From NCBI GenBank assembly GCA_030824585.1, contig JAVBXM010000015.1, positions 1-35,379 on the forward strand: 35,379 nt of DNA, in the 5' to 3' direction. The position numbers and the translations under genes are program-made. Of this stretch, positions 25,155-32,138 are shown in pieces. Position 1 is the stretch's first letter. Every line of letters starts with the position of its first letter. The notes beneath the pieces were generated by a model that was not told the DNA's origin, did not search any database, and worked only from the letters and a program-made list of their open reading frames with translations. Source of the DNA: Phaeospirillum sp. Lineage in GTDB: Bacteria > Pseudomonadota > Alphaproteobacteria > Rhodospirillales > Magnetospirillaceae.

Positions 25155-26405
25155 ATGGCTCGTCGCTACGTCGTCGTCGGAGGCGGTCCGGCCGGAGTGG
25201 TCGCCGCCGAAACCCTGCGCCGCCAGGACGCGACCGGCTCGGTCACCCTGGTGTGCGGCGAACCGGGGCCGCCCTATGCCCGCATGGCCATCCCCTACGC
25301 CATGTCCGGCAAGATCGACGAGGCCGGCACCTGGCTGCGCAAGGAGTGGGACCATTACGAGGCCCTGGGCATTCAACTGCTGCACGACCGGGTGGCCAAG
25401 GTCGATCCCGACGCCCGGCGGGTAGTCCTGGCCGGTGGGGGGGAGCTGCCCTATGACGCGCTGCTGATCGCCACCGGTTCGTCGCCGGCCCGGCCGCGCA
25501 TTCCCGGCCTGGATTTGCCCGGCGTACAATCCTGCTGGACGCTCGAGGACCTGCGCCGCATCGATCCGATGCTCCGCCCCGGACGGCGGGTACTGTTGCT
25601 GGGCGCCGGCTTCGTGTCGTGCATCATCTTGCAGTCCCTGGTCCAGCGCGGCGCCAAGGTGACGGTGAGCTGCGGCTCGTCGGGCCGCATGGTGCGTTCC
25701 ATGATGGACGAGACCGCCGGCGGCATGATCATGCGCTGGTGCCGCGCCAAGGGCGTCGAGGTCCTGACCGCCGGGCGGCCCACCGCCATCGAACGGCGGG
25801 AAGCCGGCCTGCGGGTGACGCTGGATTCCGGCCAGAGCGCCGAGGCCGATCTGGTGATCGTCGGCACCGGGGTCAGGACCAATACCGCCTTCCTCCAGGG
25901 CTCCGGCATCGCCGTCGAGGACGGCATCGTGGTCGACCGGTACCTGCGGACCAGCGTGGACTCCATCTGGGCGGCGGGCGACGTGGCCCAGGGCTTCAAC
26001 TGCTGCACCGGCCTCCGGGAGGTCCATGCCATCCAGCCCACCGCCGTGGAGCACGGCCGCGTCGCGGCGCTGAACATGAGCGGCACGCCCACCGAGTTCG
26101 GCGGCTCGCTGTCCATGAACACACTGGAGACCCTGGGCCTGATCTCCTGCTCGTTCGGCCAGTGGATGGGCAGGCAAGGCGGCGAGCAGGTGCGCGTGGT
26201 CGACCAGGAACACTTCCGCTATCTTCGCCTGGAATTCTTCGACGGCCGCCTGGTGGGAGCCAACACGGTGGGCATGACCAACGAGATCGGCATCATTCGC
26301 GGCCTGATCCAGACCAGGGTGCGGCTGGGCGGGTGGCTGGACCGCCTGAAGCGCGACCCGTCACGGCTGGCCGAGGCCTATGTGGCCTGTGCGCAGGGGG
26401 TCTAG
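25155..26405 (+). CDS. Second FAD/NAD(P)-dependent oxidoreductase of the aor cluster
   Basis: This 416-aa flavoprotein is homologous along its length to the preceding one; MAIPY, GTWLRK, LDLPGV.SCWTL, GVRTNT and AAGDVAQG are shared. The FAD motif is intact (GGGPAG, about 8-13). The second dinucleotide motif reads GAGFVS where the paralogue has GAGFVG, so nucleotide binding may differ. The ATG at 25155 has GAGGGGGAAG upstream. The stop is followed after 3 bases by the MoaD-like gene, so those two are tightly linked. It may replace or pair with the first flavoprotein in the AOR complex, or accept a different electron donor. Similarity to other NAD(P)H-dependent ferredoxin or nitrite reductase-type flavoproteins is general. 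Confidence 0.88.
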   Translation: MARRYVVVGGGPAGVVAAETLRRQDATGSVTLVCGEPGPPYARMAIPYAMSGKIDEAGTWLRKEWDHYEALGIQLLHDRVAKVDPDARRVVLAGGGELPYDALLIATGSSPARPRIPGLDLPGVQSCWTLEDLRRIDPMLRPGRRVLLLGAGFVSCIILQSLVQRGAKVTVSCGSSGRMVRSMMDETAGGMIMRWCRAKGVEVLTAGRPTAIERREAGLRVTLDSGQSAEADLVIVGTGVRTNTAFLQGSGIAVEDGIVVDRYLRTSVDSIWAAGDVAQGFNCCTGLREVHAIQPTAVEHGRVAALNMSGTPTEFGGSLSMNTLETLGLISCSFGQWMGRQGGEQVRVVDQEHFRYLRLEFFDGRLVGANTVGMTNEIGIIRGLIQTRVRLGGWLDRLKRDPSRLAEAYVACAQGV

Positions 26406-26408
26406 GCC

Positions 26409-26663
26409 TTGGCCAAGGTGACGCTCAAGCTGTTCGCGCTGCTGGGACGCCACCTCCCCCCCGGCTCGGTGGCCAACGCCACCGAGGTGGAGATTCCCGA
26501 CGGCTCCGACATCGGCGCCCTGATCGCCCGCTTCGCCCTGTCGGAAAAGGACTGCCATCTGGTGCTGCTCAACGGCGCTTTCGTGCCGCCCGATTCCCGC
26601 ACCTCCACCCGCCTCTCCCCCGGCGACACGGTCAGCATCTGGCCGCCCATTGGTGGGGGGTAA
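26409..26663 (+). CDS. MoaD/ThiS-like sulfur carrier protein
   Basis: This is an 84-aa ubiquitin-fold protein of the MoaD/ThiS family. It starts KVTLKLFALLGRHLPP, has DIGALIARFAL and LVLLNGAFVPPDS in the middle, and ends PGDTVSIWPPIGGG. The terminal glycines are what the family needs for adenylation and thiocarboxylate formation. It ends one Gly after the usual GG. In the aor cluster it may supply dithiolene sulfur for the tungsten cofactor. It starts with TTG at 26409, 3 bases after the preceding stop, with GGGGG about 9 nt upstream; a GTG at 26418 is an alternative. Its stop overlaps the start of a 32-aa ORF (TAATG). Confidence 0.85.
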   Translation: MAKVTLKLFALLGRHLPPGSVANATEVEIPDGSDIGALIARFALSEKDCHLVLLNGAFVPPDSRTSTRLSPGDTVSIWPPIGGG

Positions 26664-26761
26664 TGATGCGGGGGACGATGACGGACGGGGAAAACCCTTT
26701 CCAGCCGCCATTGAGGCGGCGGCCAAGCGGGCGGAGACCCGCGCCCGGCGAGGGACAATGA
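26663..26761 (+). CDS. Possible 32-aa translationally coupled peptide
   Basis: This short ORF starts inside the MoaD-like stop codon (TAATG) behind a GGTGGGGGG ribosome binding site. It ends with TGA overlapping the ATG of the next gene (ATGA). The product is mostly polar and Arg/Pro-rich (PFQPPLRRRPSGRRPAP) and matches nothing I know. The overlap on both sides suggests a translated coupling element, with or without a functional peptide. Chance is possible in such GC-rich DNA. Confidence 0.4.
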   Translation: MMRGTMTDGENPFQPPLRRRPSGRRPAPGEGQ

Positions 26762-27027
26762 CAAGGGAGCGCGTCACCTCCATGGGGCTGGACGAGTTCC
26801 GCCGCCACCTGCCGCTTGCCCTGCGCGGCCACGCCTATCGCTGGGCCGACGAGCGGAGTCTGGTGGTCGAAGGCGGCGTGGGCATCACGGTGGATGTACT
26901 GCCACCGCTGGTCCTGTCGGGCCTGCTGAGCCTGCCCCGCCTGCGCATCGCCTTTGCCTTCGCCGAGGGCGACGGCGCCGCCTTCCTGGCCGCCTGGGAC
27001 CGGGCGTTTCAGCGCGGCGGGGGTTGA
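26758..27027 (+). CDS. Small protein of unknown function at the end of the aor cluster
   Basis: This 89-aa protein has no family I recognise. It begins MTRERVTSMGLDEFRRHLPLAL. It continues with a beta-rich segment (HAYRWADERSLVVEGGVGITVDVLPP) and a hydrophobic LSGLLSLPRLRIAFAF, and ends WDRAFQRGGG. It has no signal peptide, membrane helix or cysteines. The ATG at 26758 overlaps the stop of the 32-aa ORF as ATGA; an internal ATG at 26782 is an alternative start. The C-terminal Gly-Gly-Gly is curious next to a MoaD-like gene. Position makes a role in AOR maturation or cofactor insertion likely, but this is inference. It converges with the second MoaD-like gene 9 bp away. Confidence 0.65.
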   Translation: MTRERVTSMGLDEFRRHLPLALRGHAYRWADERSLVVEGGVGITVDVLPPLVLSGLLSLPRLRIAFAFAEGDGAAFLAAWDRAFQRGGG

Positions 27028-27036
27028 CGGCCCCAA

Positions 27037-27399
27037 TCACACCACGGGCGCGCCAAAGCCCCAGGAATAGGGTACCGGCCCGGACAGCGCCACCTCGTCG
27101 CCGTCGTCCAGTTCCCGTTCCAGGTTGACCGGGGCGCCGAGCTGGCGGGTGACGTCCTTGCCGTTGACCAGCACCAGGAAAATCTTGTTCACCGGCACGC
27201 CGAACCTTGCCACCAGATCGCCGATCACCGTCCCGGCCGGGACCTCCAGGGATTGGGGTCCGCTGCCGCCGGCATAGGGGGACAGGCTGTTGAACATCTT
27301 CAGCCGGATGGCGATGGTCGGCGCCTCGCCCGAATTGTCGCCCATACCGCGATCTGAAATGCCCATTTCCCGGCGCGGATCGGTATTCGGATGATTCAT
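27037..27399 (-). CDS. MoaD/ThiS-like protein with a non-Gly-Gly tail
   Basis: This 120-aa protein has a ubiquitin-like core at about residues 28-108 (IAIRLKMFNSLSPY, VPAGTVIGDLVARFGV, KIFLVLVNGKDV, ELDDGDEVALSGPVPYS). It lacks the terminal Gly-Gly; the chain runs on to end WGFGAPVV. The N-terminal ~25 residues are polar and low in structure. It cannot form the usual thiocarboxylate unless the tail is trimmed. It lies convergent to the aor cluster and may serve the same cofactor or be a structural subunit. The ATG at 27399 has only a weak GGATAAAG site; ATG 27366 is a possible shorter start. The 171 bp upstream hold nothing I recognise. Confidence 0.8.
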   Translation of the reverse strand: MNHPNTDPRREMGISDRGMGDNSGEAPTIAIRLKMFNSLSPYAGGSGPQSLEVPAGTVIGDLVARFGVPVNKIFLVLVNGKDVTRQLGAPVNLERELDDGDEVALSGPVPYSWGFGAPVV

Positions 27400-27570
27400 G
27401 TTCTTTATCCAAAGGTTCCGGAGGCAGCGCCGATGATTGCCCGATCGGTCCCGTGATGGAAAGGAGATTCCAGGCGGCCATCGCCGTCCCGCACCGGATG
27501 GACCGGCAATCGGGTGCCGAGGCCGCCGGGTTCTTCGAGCATGCCCCGGCCACCCCGCTGGATTGCTGTG

Positions 27571-30003
27571 CTATGCAGGCTCCCGCCCCGCCAGGAAGGC
27601 GGGCACGTCGCCGGCCGGCATGGGCCGCGCGTGGAAGAAGCCCTGGACGCCCTCGCAGCCCAGGACGCGAAGGAAGTCCATGTGGGCCTCGGTCTCCACC
27701 CCCTCGGCCACCACGCTGAGGCGCAGCCGGTGGGCCATGGCGATGATCGCCTCGGCGATGGCCATGTCGTTGAGGTCCCCGGGGATGCCCTGGATGAAGG
27801 CGCGGTCGATCTTCAGCCGCTGGATCGGCAGGCTTTTCAGGGAACTGAGGCAGGAATAGCCGGTGCCGAAATCGTCGATGGCCAGGGTGACCCCCAGCCG
27901 CTTCAGGGCGTGCAGGGTGGCGATGCACTCATCCTCGTTCTGCAGCATGCTTTCGGTGATCTCGATTTCCAGGCGGTCCGGCGAGATGCCGGTATGGGCC
28001 AGGGCCCCTTCCACCGCCCGCAGCAGGCGGCCGTTGCGCATCTGCTGGGCCGAGGCGTTGACCGCCACCCGAAGCGGCGGCAGGCCGGCGTCCTGCCAGG
28101 CGCGGATCTGGCGGCAGGCCTCGGCCACCACCCAATCGCCGATATCGATGATGAAGCCGCCCCGCTCGGCCGCCGGAATGATTTCAGCCGGGCCGAGCAA
28201 TCCCCGGCCGGGATGGCGCCAGCGGATCAGGGCCTCGACGCCCTCCACCCGGCCGGTCTCCAACCCTATCTGGGGCTGGTAGAACAGCACCAGTTCGTCC
28301 TCGGCCAGGGCGCGGCGCACGTCCTTGTCCGACGCCGCCGCCAGGATCACCCGTTCGGTCATCTCCCTGGTGTAGAAGGCGTAGCCGTTCCGCCCGGTCT
28401 CCTTGGCGGCATACATGGCGGTATCGGCGGCCTGGATCAGGCTTTCGCGCGTCTGGCCGTCGTCGGGAAACAGGCTGATGCCGATGCTGGCCGAGGTGGC
28501 CAGCTCGCGGCCGCCCACCATGATGGGCAGGGTCACCGCCGCGCGGATCTTCATGGCCACGGCGGCGATGTCGTCGGGGCTTTCCGCCTGTTCCAGGATC
28601 ACCATGAACTCGTCGCCCCCCAGCCGCGCCACCGTGTCCTCGGCCCGCACCGCGCCGCGCATGCGCTGCGCCACGGTCTTGAGCACCGTGTCGCCGACGC
28701 TGTGCCCCAGGGTGTCGTTGATGCGCTTGAAGTAGTCCAGGTCGACGAACAGCACGGCCAGGGCCCGCCGGTCGCGGCGGCAACGTTCCATGGCGTGGTC
28801 AAGCCGGTCGGCGGCCAGCAGCCGGTTGGGCAGGTCGGTGAGCGGGTCGTAGTGGGCCAGATGCTGCAGCCGCTCCTCGGCGGCGCGGATGGCCGTCAGA
28901 TCGGTGAAGGCCGCCACGTAGTGGACCACGCTGTCGCGCTCGCTGCGCACGGCGGCGATGTTCATCAGCAGCGGCAGGGACTCGCCATCGCGGTGCCGCG
29001 ACGCGATCTCACCCCGCCAGCGGCCGCCCTGGCTCAGGGCCTCCATGATCTGCCCGTGCAGTTCGGCGGGCTGCACCCCGTCCTCGAGCATATGCGGGCG
29101 ACGCCCCAGCAACTCCCCCTCGTCATACCCGGTAATGGCGCAATAGCCGGGATTGACGGTCACCACCCGCAGCAGGGGATCGAGGATCAGCAGGCCGTCG
29201 CGGGTCGCCTCGAACACGGTCAGCGCCTGGCGCTGGCGATCCTCGGCGGCCTTGTGGTCGCTGACGTCCTGCAGCACGCCGATGATGCGCTGCGGCCGCT
29301 CGGCCCTGGGCGGGATGGATTTGCCCTGGGCGCGCAGCCAGCGCACGCTGCCGTCCGAGCGGATGCCGCGGAATTCCACCTGCAGGGGCGAGGTCTCGTT
29401 CAGCAGGCGCTCGTAGGCCCTGGCCAGCACCACCCGGTCGTCCTCGACAACATGGTCGAGAAAGCGGTCCAGGCTGCCGGCGAAGCCGCTCCCGGTATAG
29501 CCGAACACCCGTTCGATATGCCCGGCACGCACGATGCGGCGCGACTGGGCGTCCACCTCCCAGGCCCCCATGCCGGCGGCATCCAGGGCCAGGGTCAGGT
29601 GCTCCTCGCTGTCGCGCAGCGCTTCCTCTACGCTGCGGCGCTCCAGGGCCATCTGGATGGTGGCGTGCAGTTCGCGCTCGGAGAACGGCTTGAGCAGGAA
29701 GCCGAACGGCTTGGTGGCCCGCGCCCGCGCCAGGATGGCTTCCTCGGAATAGGCGGTCAGGTAGATCACCGGAATGTGCAGATCGGCGGGCAGCCGCGCC
29801 ACCGTCTCGATGCCGTCAAGATCGCCCTCGATATGGATGTCCATCAAGATCACGTCGGGCTTCAGAGTCTGGATCTGCCGCAGGACCTGCTCGCCGGACG
29901 AGGCGATGAACACCACGTCGTAGCCCAGCTTCAGCAATTGATGCCGCAGATGAAGGGCGACGATCCGCTCGTCCTCGACCACCATGATCTGTATCGCGGG
30001 CAT
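27571..30003 (-). CDS. Response regulator with PAS-PAS-GGDEF-EAL output
   Basis: This is an 810-aa c-di-GMP enzyme controlled by phosphorylation. In order it has a receiver domain (about 4-120) with the acidic pocket EDE and phospho-acceptor D55 (LMDIHIEG), two PAS domains (about 135-262 and 270-388), and a GGDEF domain (about 400-555) with intact RLGGDEF. The EAL domain (about 570-795) has intact EALIRW, NASAQQM, EITES and DDFGTGYS. Both catalytic motifs look active, so the net effect on c-di-GMP cannot be predicted. The ATG at 30003 has GAAGGA about 9 nt upstream; a GTG at 30024 overlapping the kinase stop would add 7 residues. It lies directly after a histidine kinase gene, its probable partner. 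Confidence 0.92.
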   Translation of the reverse strand: MPAIQIMVVEDERIVALHLRHQLLKLGYDVVFIASSGEQVLRQIQTLKPDVILMDIHIEGDLDGIETVARLPADLHIPVIYLTAYSEEAILARARATKPFGFLLKPFSERELHATIQMALERRSVEEALRDSEEHLTLALDAAGMGAWEVDAQSRRIVRAGHIERVFGYTGSGFAGSLDRFLDHVVEDDRVVLARAYERLLNETSPLQVEFRGIRSDGSVRWLRAQGKSIPPRAERPQRIIGVLQDVSDHKAAEDRQRQALTVFEATRDGLLILDPLLRVVTVNPGYCAITGYDEGELLGRRPHMLEDGVQPAELHGQIMEALSQGGRWRGEIASRHRDGESLPLLMNIAAVRSERDSVVHYVAAFTDLTAIRAAEERLQHLAHYDPLTDLPNRLLAADRLDHAMERCRRDRRALAVLFVDLDYFKRINDTLGHSVGDTVLKTVAQRMRGAVRAEDTVARLGGDEFMVILEQAESPDDIAAVAMKIRAAVTLPIMVGGRELATSASIGISLFPDDGQTRESLIQAADTAMYAAKETGRNGYAFYTREMTERVILAAASDKDVRRALAEDELVLFYQPQIGLETGRVEGVEALIRWRHPGRGLLGPAEIIPAAERGGFIIDIGDWVVAEACRQIRAWQDAGLPPLRVAVNASAQQMRNGRLLRAVEGALAHTGISPDRLEIEITESMLQNEDECIATLHALKRLGVTLAIDDFGTGYSCLSSLKSLPIQRLKIDRAFIQGIPGDLNDMAIAEAIIAMAHRLRLSVVAEGVETEAHMDFLRVLGCEGVQGFFHARPMPAGDVPAFLAGREPA

Positions 30004-30020
30004 GGGCGGGAATCCTTCCG

Positions 30021-31067
30021 TCACCGTTGGATGGGAAAGCGCAGCCGGAACCGGGTCGGCGCCGTCCGTTCGATCCGGACGCTCCCCCCCAGTTGATCGG
30101 CAAGCAGGCAGACGAGTTGCAGGCCCAGCGTGGCGGCGTTCTCCACGTCCAGGTCGGGCGGCAGGCCGACGCCGTCGTCGGATACGCTGAGGTCCACCTG
30201 ATCATCCTCGCCACAGGCCAGGGCCACCCAGATGCCGCCGCGCCGAGCGCCGGGAAAGGCATGTTTGAACACGTTGGTGACCAGCTCGTTGACGATCAGG
30301 CCGCAGGGTATGGCGGTGCTGAGCGGCAACTGGACGTCCTTGACCTCGAGGGACAGGGCGATGCGGTTGGAATCCAGCCCGTAAGAGGCCACCAGGGTGG
30401 GGATCAGGGAATCGAGGAAGGCGGCGAAATCCACCCGCGCGAAATCCTTGGACTGGTACAGGGTCTGGTGGATCAGCACCATGGAGCGGATGCGGCTCTG
30501 GCTGTCGCGCAGCATGCCGGCGACGGTGGGGTCGTCCAGCTTGGACAGTTGCAGGTCGAGCAGGCTGTCGACGATCTGCAGGTTGTTCTTGACCCGATGG
30601 TGGATCTCGCCCAGCAGGATCTCCTTCTCCCGCAGGGCCGCCCGGATCTTCTCCTCCTTCTGCTTGCGGTCGGAGATGTCGACAATGGCCGACAGCACCA
30701 TGGGACCGTCCTCGGTGTCGATGGGGTTGAGGCCGATCTCCACCGGGAATTCGCTGCCGTCCTTGCGCCTTGCGTTGAGGTCGCGCCCCGCTCCCATGGG
30801 CCGCGAGCGGGGATCGGCGGTGAAGGTGGCGCGCAGACCGGGATGGGCATGGCGGAAACGGTCGGGAACCAGGATTTCCATCGACTGGCCCAGCATTTCA
30901 TCGCGGGTATAGCCGAACACCCGCTCCGCCTGGGCGTTGACCATCTCGATCAGCCCGGCGGCGTTGACCATCACCATGGCGTTGGGGGCCGCCTCCACCA
31001 CCCGGCGGAAGCGCTCCTCGCTCTTGCGCAAGGCCGTGTCAGCCGGCATGTCTCGGCTTTCCGACAC
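30021..31067 (-). CDS. PAS-domain HisKA_2 sensor histidine kinase
   Basis: This is a 348-aa soluble sensor kinase. A PAS domain (about 18-135; APNAMVMVNAAGLIEMVNAQAERVFGYTRDEMLG) precedes the HisKA_2 dimerisation domain with EIHHRVKNNLQIV, where H156 is the likely phospho-acceptor. The ATPase domain has GLIVNELVTNVFKHAFP and DDGVGLPPD. The form IHHRVKNNLQ identifies the HisKA_2/HWE-related class. No membrane segments are seen. A GTG at 31067 with AAGGG 8 nt upstream is preferred; an ATG at 31049 is an alternative. The stop touches the start region of the REC-PAS-PAS-GGDEF-EAL gene, so the two form an operon and very likely a kinase-regulator pair. Confidence 0.9.
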   Translation of the reverse strand: MSESRDMPADTALRKSEERFRRVVEAAPNAMVMVNAAGLIEMVNAQAERVFGYTRDEMLGQSMEILVPDRFRHAHPGLRATFTADPRSRPMGAGRDLNARRKDGSEFPVEIGLNPIDTEDGPMVLSAIVDISDRKQKEEKIRAALREKEILLGEIHHRVKNNLQIVDSLLDLQLSKLDDPTVAGMLRDSQSRIRSMVLIHQTLYQSKDFARVDFAAFLDSLIPTLVASYGLDSNRIALSLEVKDVQLPLSTAIPCGLIVNELVTNVFKHAFPGARRGGIWVALACGEDDQVDLSVSDDGVGLPPDLDVENAATLGLQLVCLLADQLGGSVRIERTAPTRFRLRFPIQR

Positions 31068-31159
31068 TCCATGGACCCTTCACATCTGCGCCCATTCCCA
31101 AGGGGAGAGATGGTCACGGCCGCAATCGGGCACAATGGGGTCCAACCCTTAGAGCGGCA

Positions 31160-31177
31160 TGCGCCAAATCTGGCGCA
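31160..31177. terminator. Hairpin downstream of the GntR gene
   Basis: A 7-bp perfect stem TGCGCCA/TGGCGCA (31160-31166 with 31171-31177) with an AATC loop lies in the 176-bp gap between the GntR gene and the kinase gene. A second GC hairpin (GCCGCC/GGCGGC) is close by. There is no clear T-run on the - strand. Confidence 0.4.
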
Positions 31178-31243
31178 CACCGCGACCAGCCGCCACCAAG
31201 GCGGCGGACAAGGCCCGGAGGGCGGTGGAGCAGATGAACCCGG

Positions 31244-31906
31244 TCAGGGCAAGATGGATTGCGGCAGGCTCCGAAGCGCCTGGTCCCGGGCCATCAGGAC
31301 GAAAGCCCGCATATGGCGCCGCGCGGCGCGGCCGTTGCCGGCCACCATGGCCCGGATGGCCTCCGCCTGCCCCGCTTCGCCATGGACCGGCCATTCCTCG
31401 GCGGCCTTGCCCATCAGCCGCCAGTACGGCAGCAGGCGGCAGCGGATGGTCGCGCCGGCCTCCGACAGCAGCCGGTTGCCGCAGATATTGAACAGAATGG
31501 AAAACAGGTCGTTCTCGCTGCCGGTTCCCGCCGGCACCGCGGCATGCGACCACTCCCGCTCGGCCAGCGTCCAGCGCGAAGCCTCGCCGCGCGCCACCGC
31601 GAGGCCGGCGCAGGCGGCCGACACTTCCGCCAGGGCCTCGAACAGCTCCAGCATGATGGCGCGCTCCAGCCGGACCACGTTGCCGCCACGGTTCTTCTCG
31701 AAATGGGCCAGCCCCAAGGCGCCCAGATGCCGGAACGCCTCGCGCACCGGTGTCCGCGAGCACCCCAGCCGGGCGGCGATCTTCACCTCGCACAGCTTTT
31801 CGCCCGGCAACAGCCGGCCGGCGACGATGTCATCGATAAGCTGCTGCCGGACCCACTCCGCCGCCGATAGCTCCGTAGGGTCCTTGGGCCTGTGCACCCG
31901 GGTCAT
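31244..31906 (-). CDS. GntR/FCD family transcriptional regulator
   Basis: This is a 220-aa regulator of the FadR/VanR branch. The N-terminal winged helix (about 12-80) contains the typical GRLLPGEKLCEVKIAARLGCSRTPVREAFRHLGALGL. The C-terminal all-helical FCD domain (about 90-205) has AEVSAACAGLAVARG, FSILFNICGNRLL, and a late His region (RRHMRAFV), where metal-ligand or acid-binding residues usually sit. The ATG at 31906 is chosen because homology starts there; the frame is open to 32032 with cysteine-rich sequence that looks non-coding. The palindrome TTGTATACAG upstream is a likely binding site. No adjacent catabolic operon is visible, so the target is unknown. Confidence 0.88.
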   Translation of the reverse strand: MTRVHRPKDPTELSAAEWVRQQLIDDIVAGRLLPGEKLCEVKIAARLGCSRTPVREAFRHLGALGLAHFEKNRGGNVVRLERAIMLELFEALAEVSAACAGLAVARGEASRWTLAEREWSHAAVPAGTGSENDLFSILFNICGNRLLSEAGATIRCRLLPYWRLMGKAAEEWPVHGEAGQAEAIRAMVAGNGRAARRHMRAFVLMARDQALRSLPQSILP

Positions 31907-32019
31907 GCCATTCGTGCCTAATCCAATCCTTCCGCCAAGTATCGCGACACGTTTTGCGAGTTTTTCACCACAAATCTGCGCAACGCAACGGATACATAGC
32001 CATAGATTGCATGCTGAGA

Positions 32020-32029
32020 TTGTATACAG
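32020..32029. promoter_or_regulatory. Candidate GntR operator
   Basis: TTGTATACAG contains the perfect palindrome TGTATACA (32021-32028). It lies 115 bp upstream of the GntR start in a more AT-rich stretch. FCD-type GntR regulators commonly bind TTGTATACAA-like sites, so this may be an autoregulatory operator. Confidence 0.5.
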
Positions 32030-32138
32030 CAAGCACTTTGCGCGTTATGAAGAAAGCAATCGGCTACCCACGAGTCAGAGCCCGTGGATGGCCGATAAAT
32101 CGGCAATCCATATCCATACTTTCTCGGCGATGGGTAGG

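Noticed and set aside
27400-27570. A molybdenum/tungsten cofactor riboswitch upstream of the second MoaD-like gene
   Set aside because: A few GC-rich stems exist on the - strand, but the conserved core of the Moco RNA could not be recognised.
27514-30096. An 860-aa open frame on the + strand opposite the GGDEF-EAL gene
   Set aside because: It is antisense to a gene with intact REC, PAS, GGDEF and EAL motifs and has no domain of its own.
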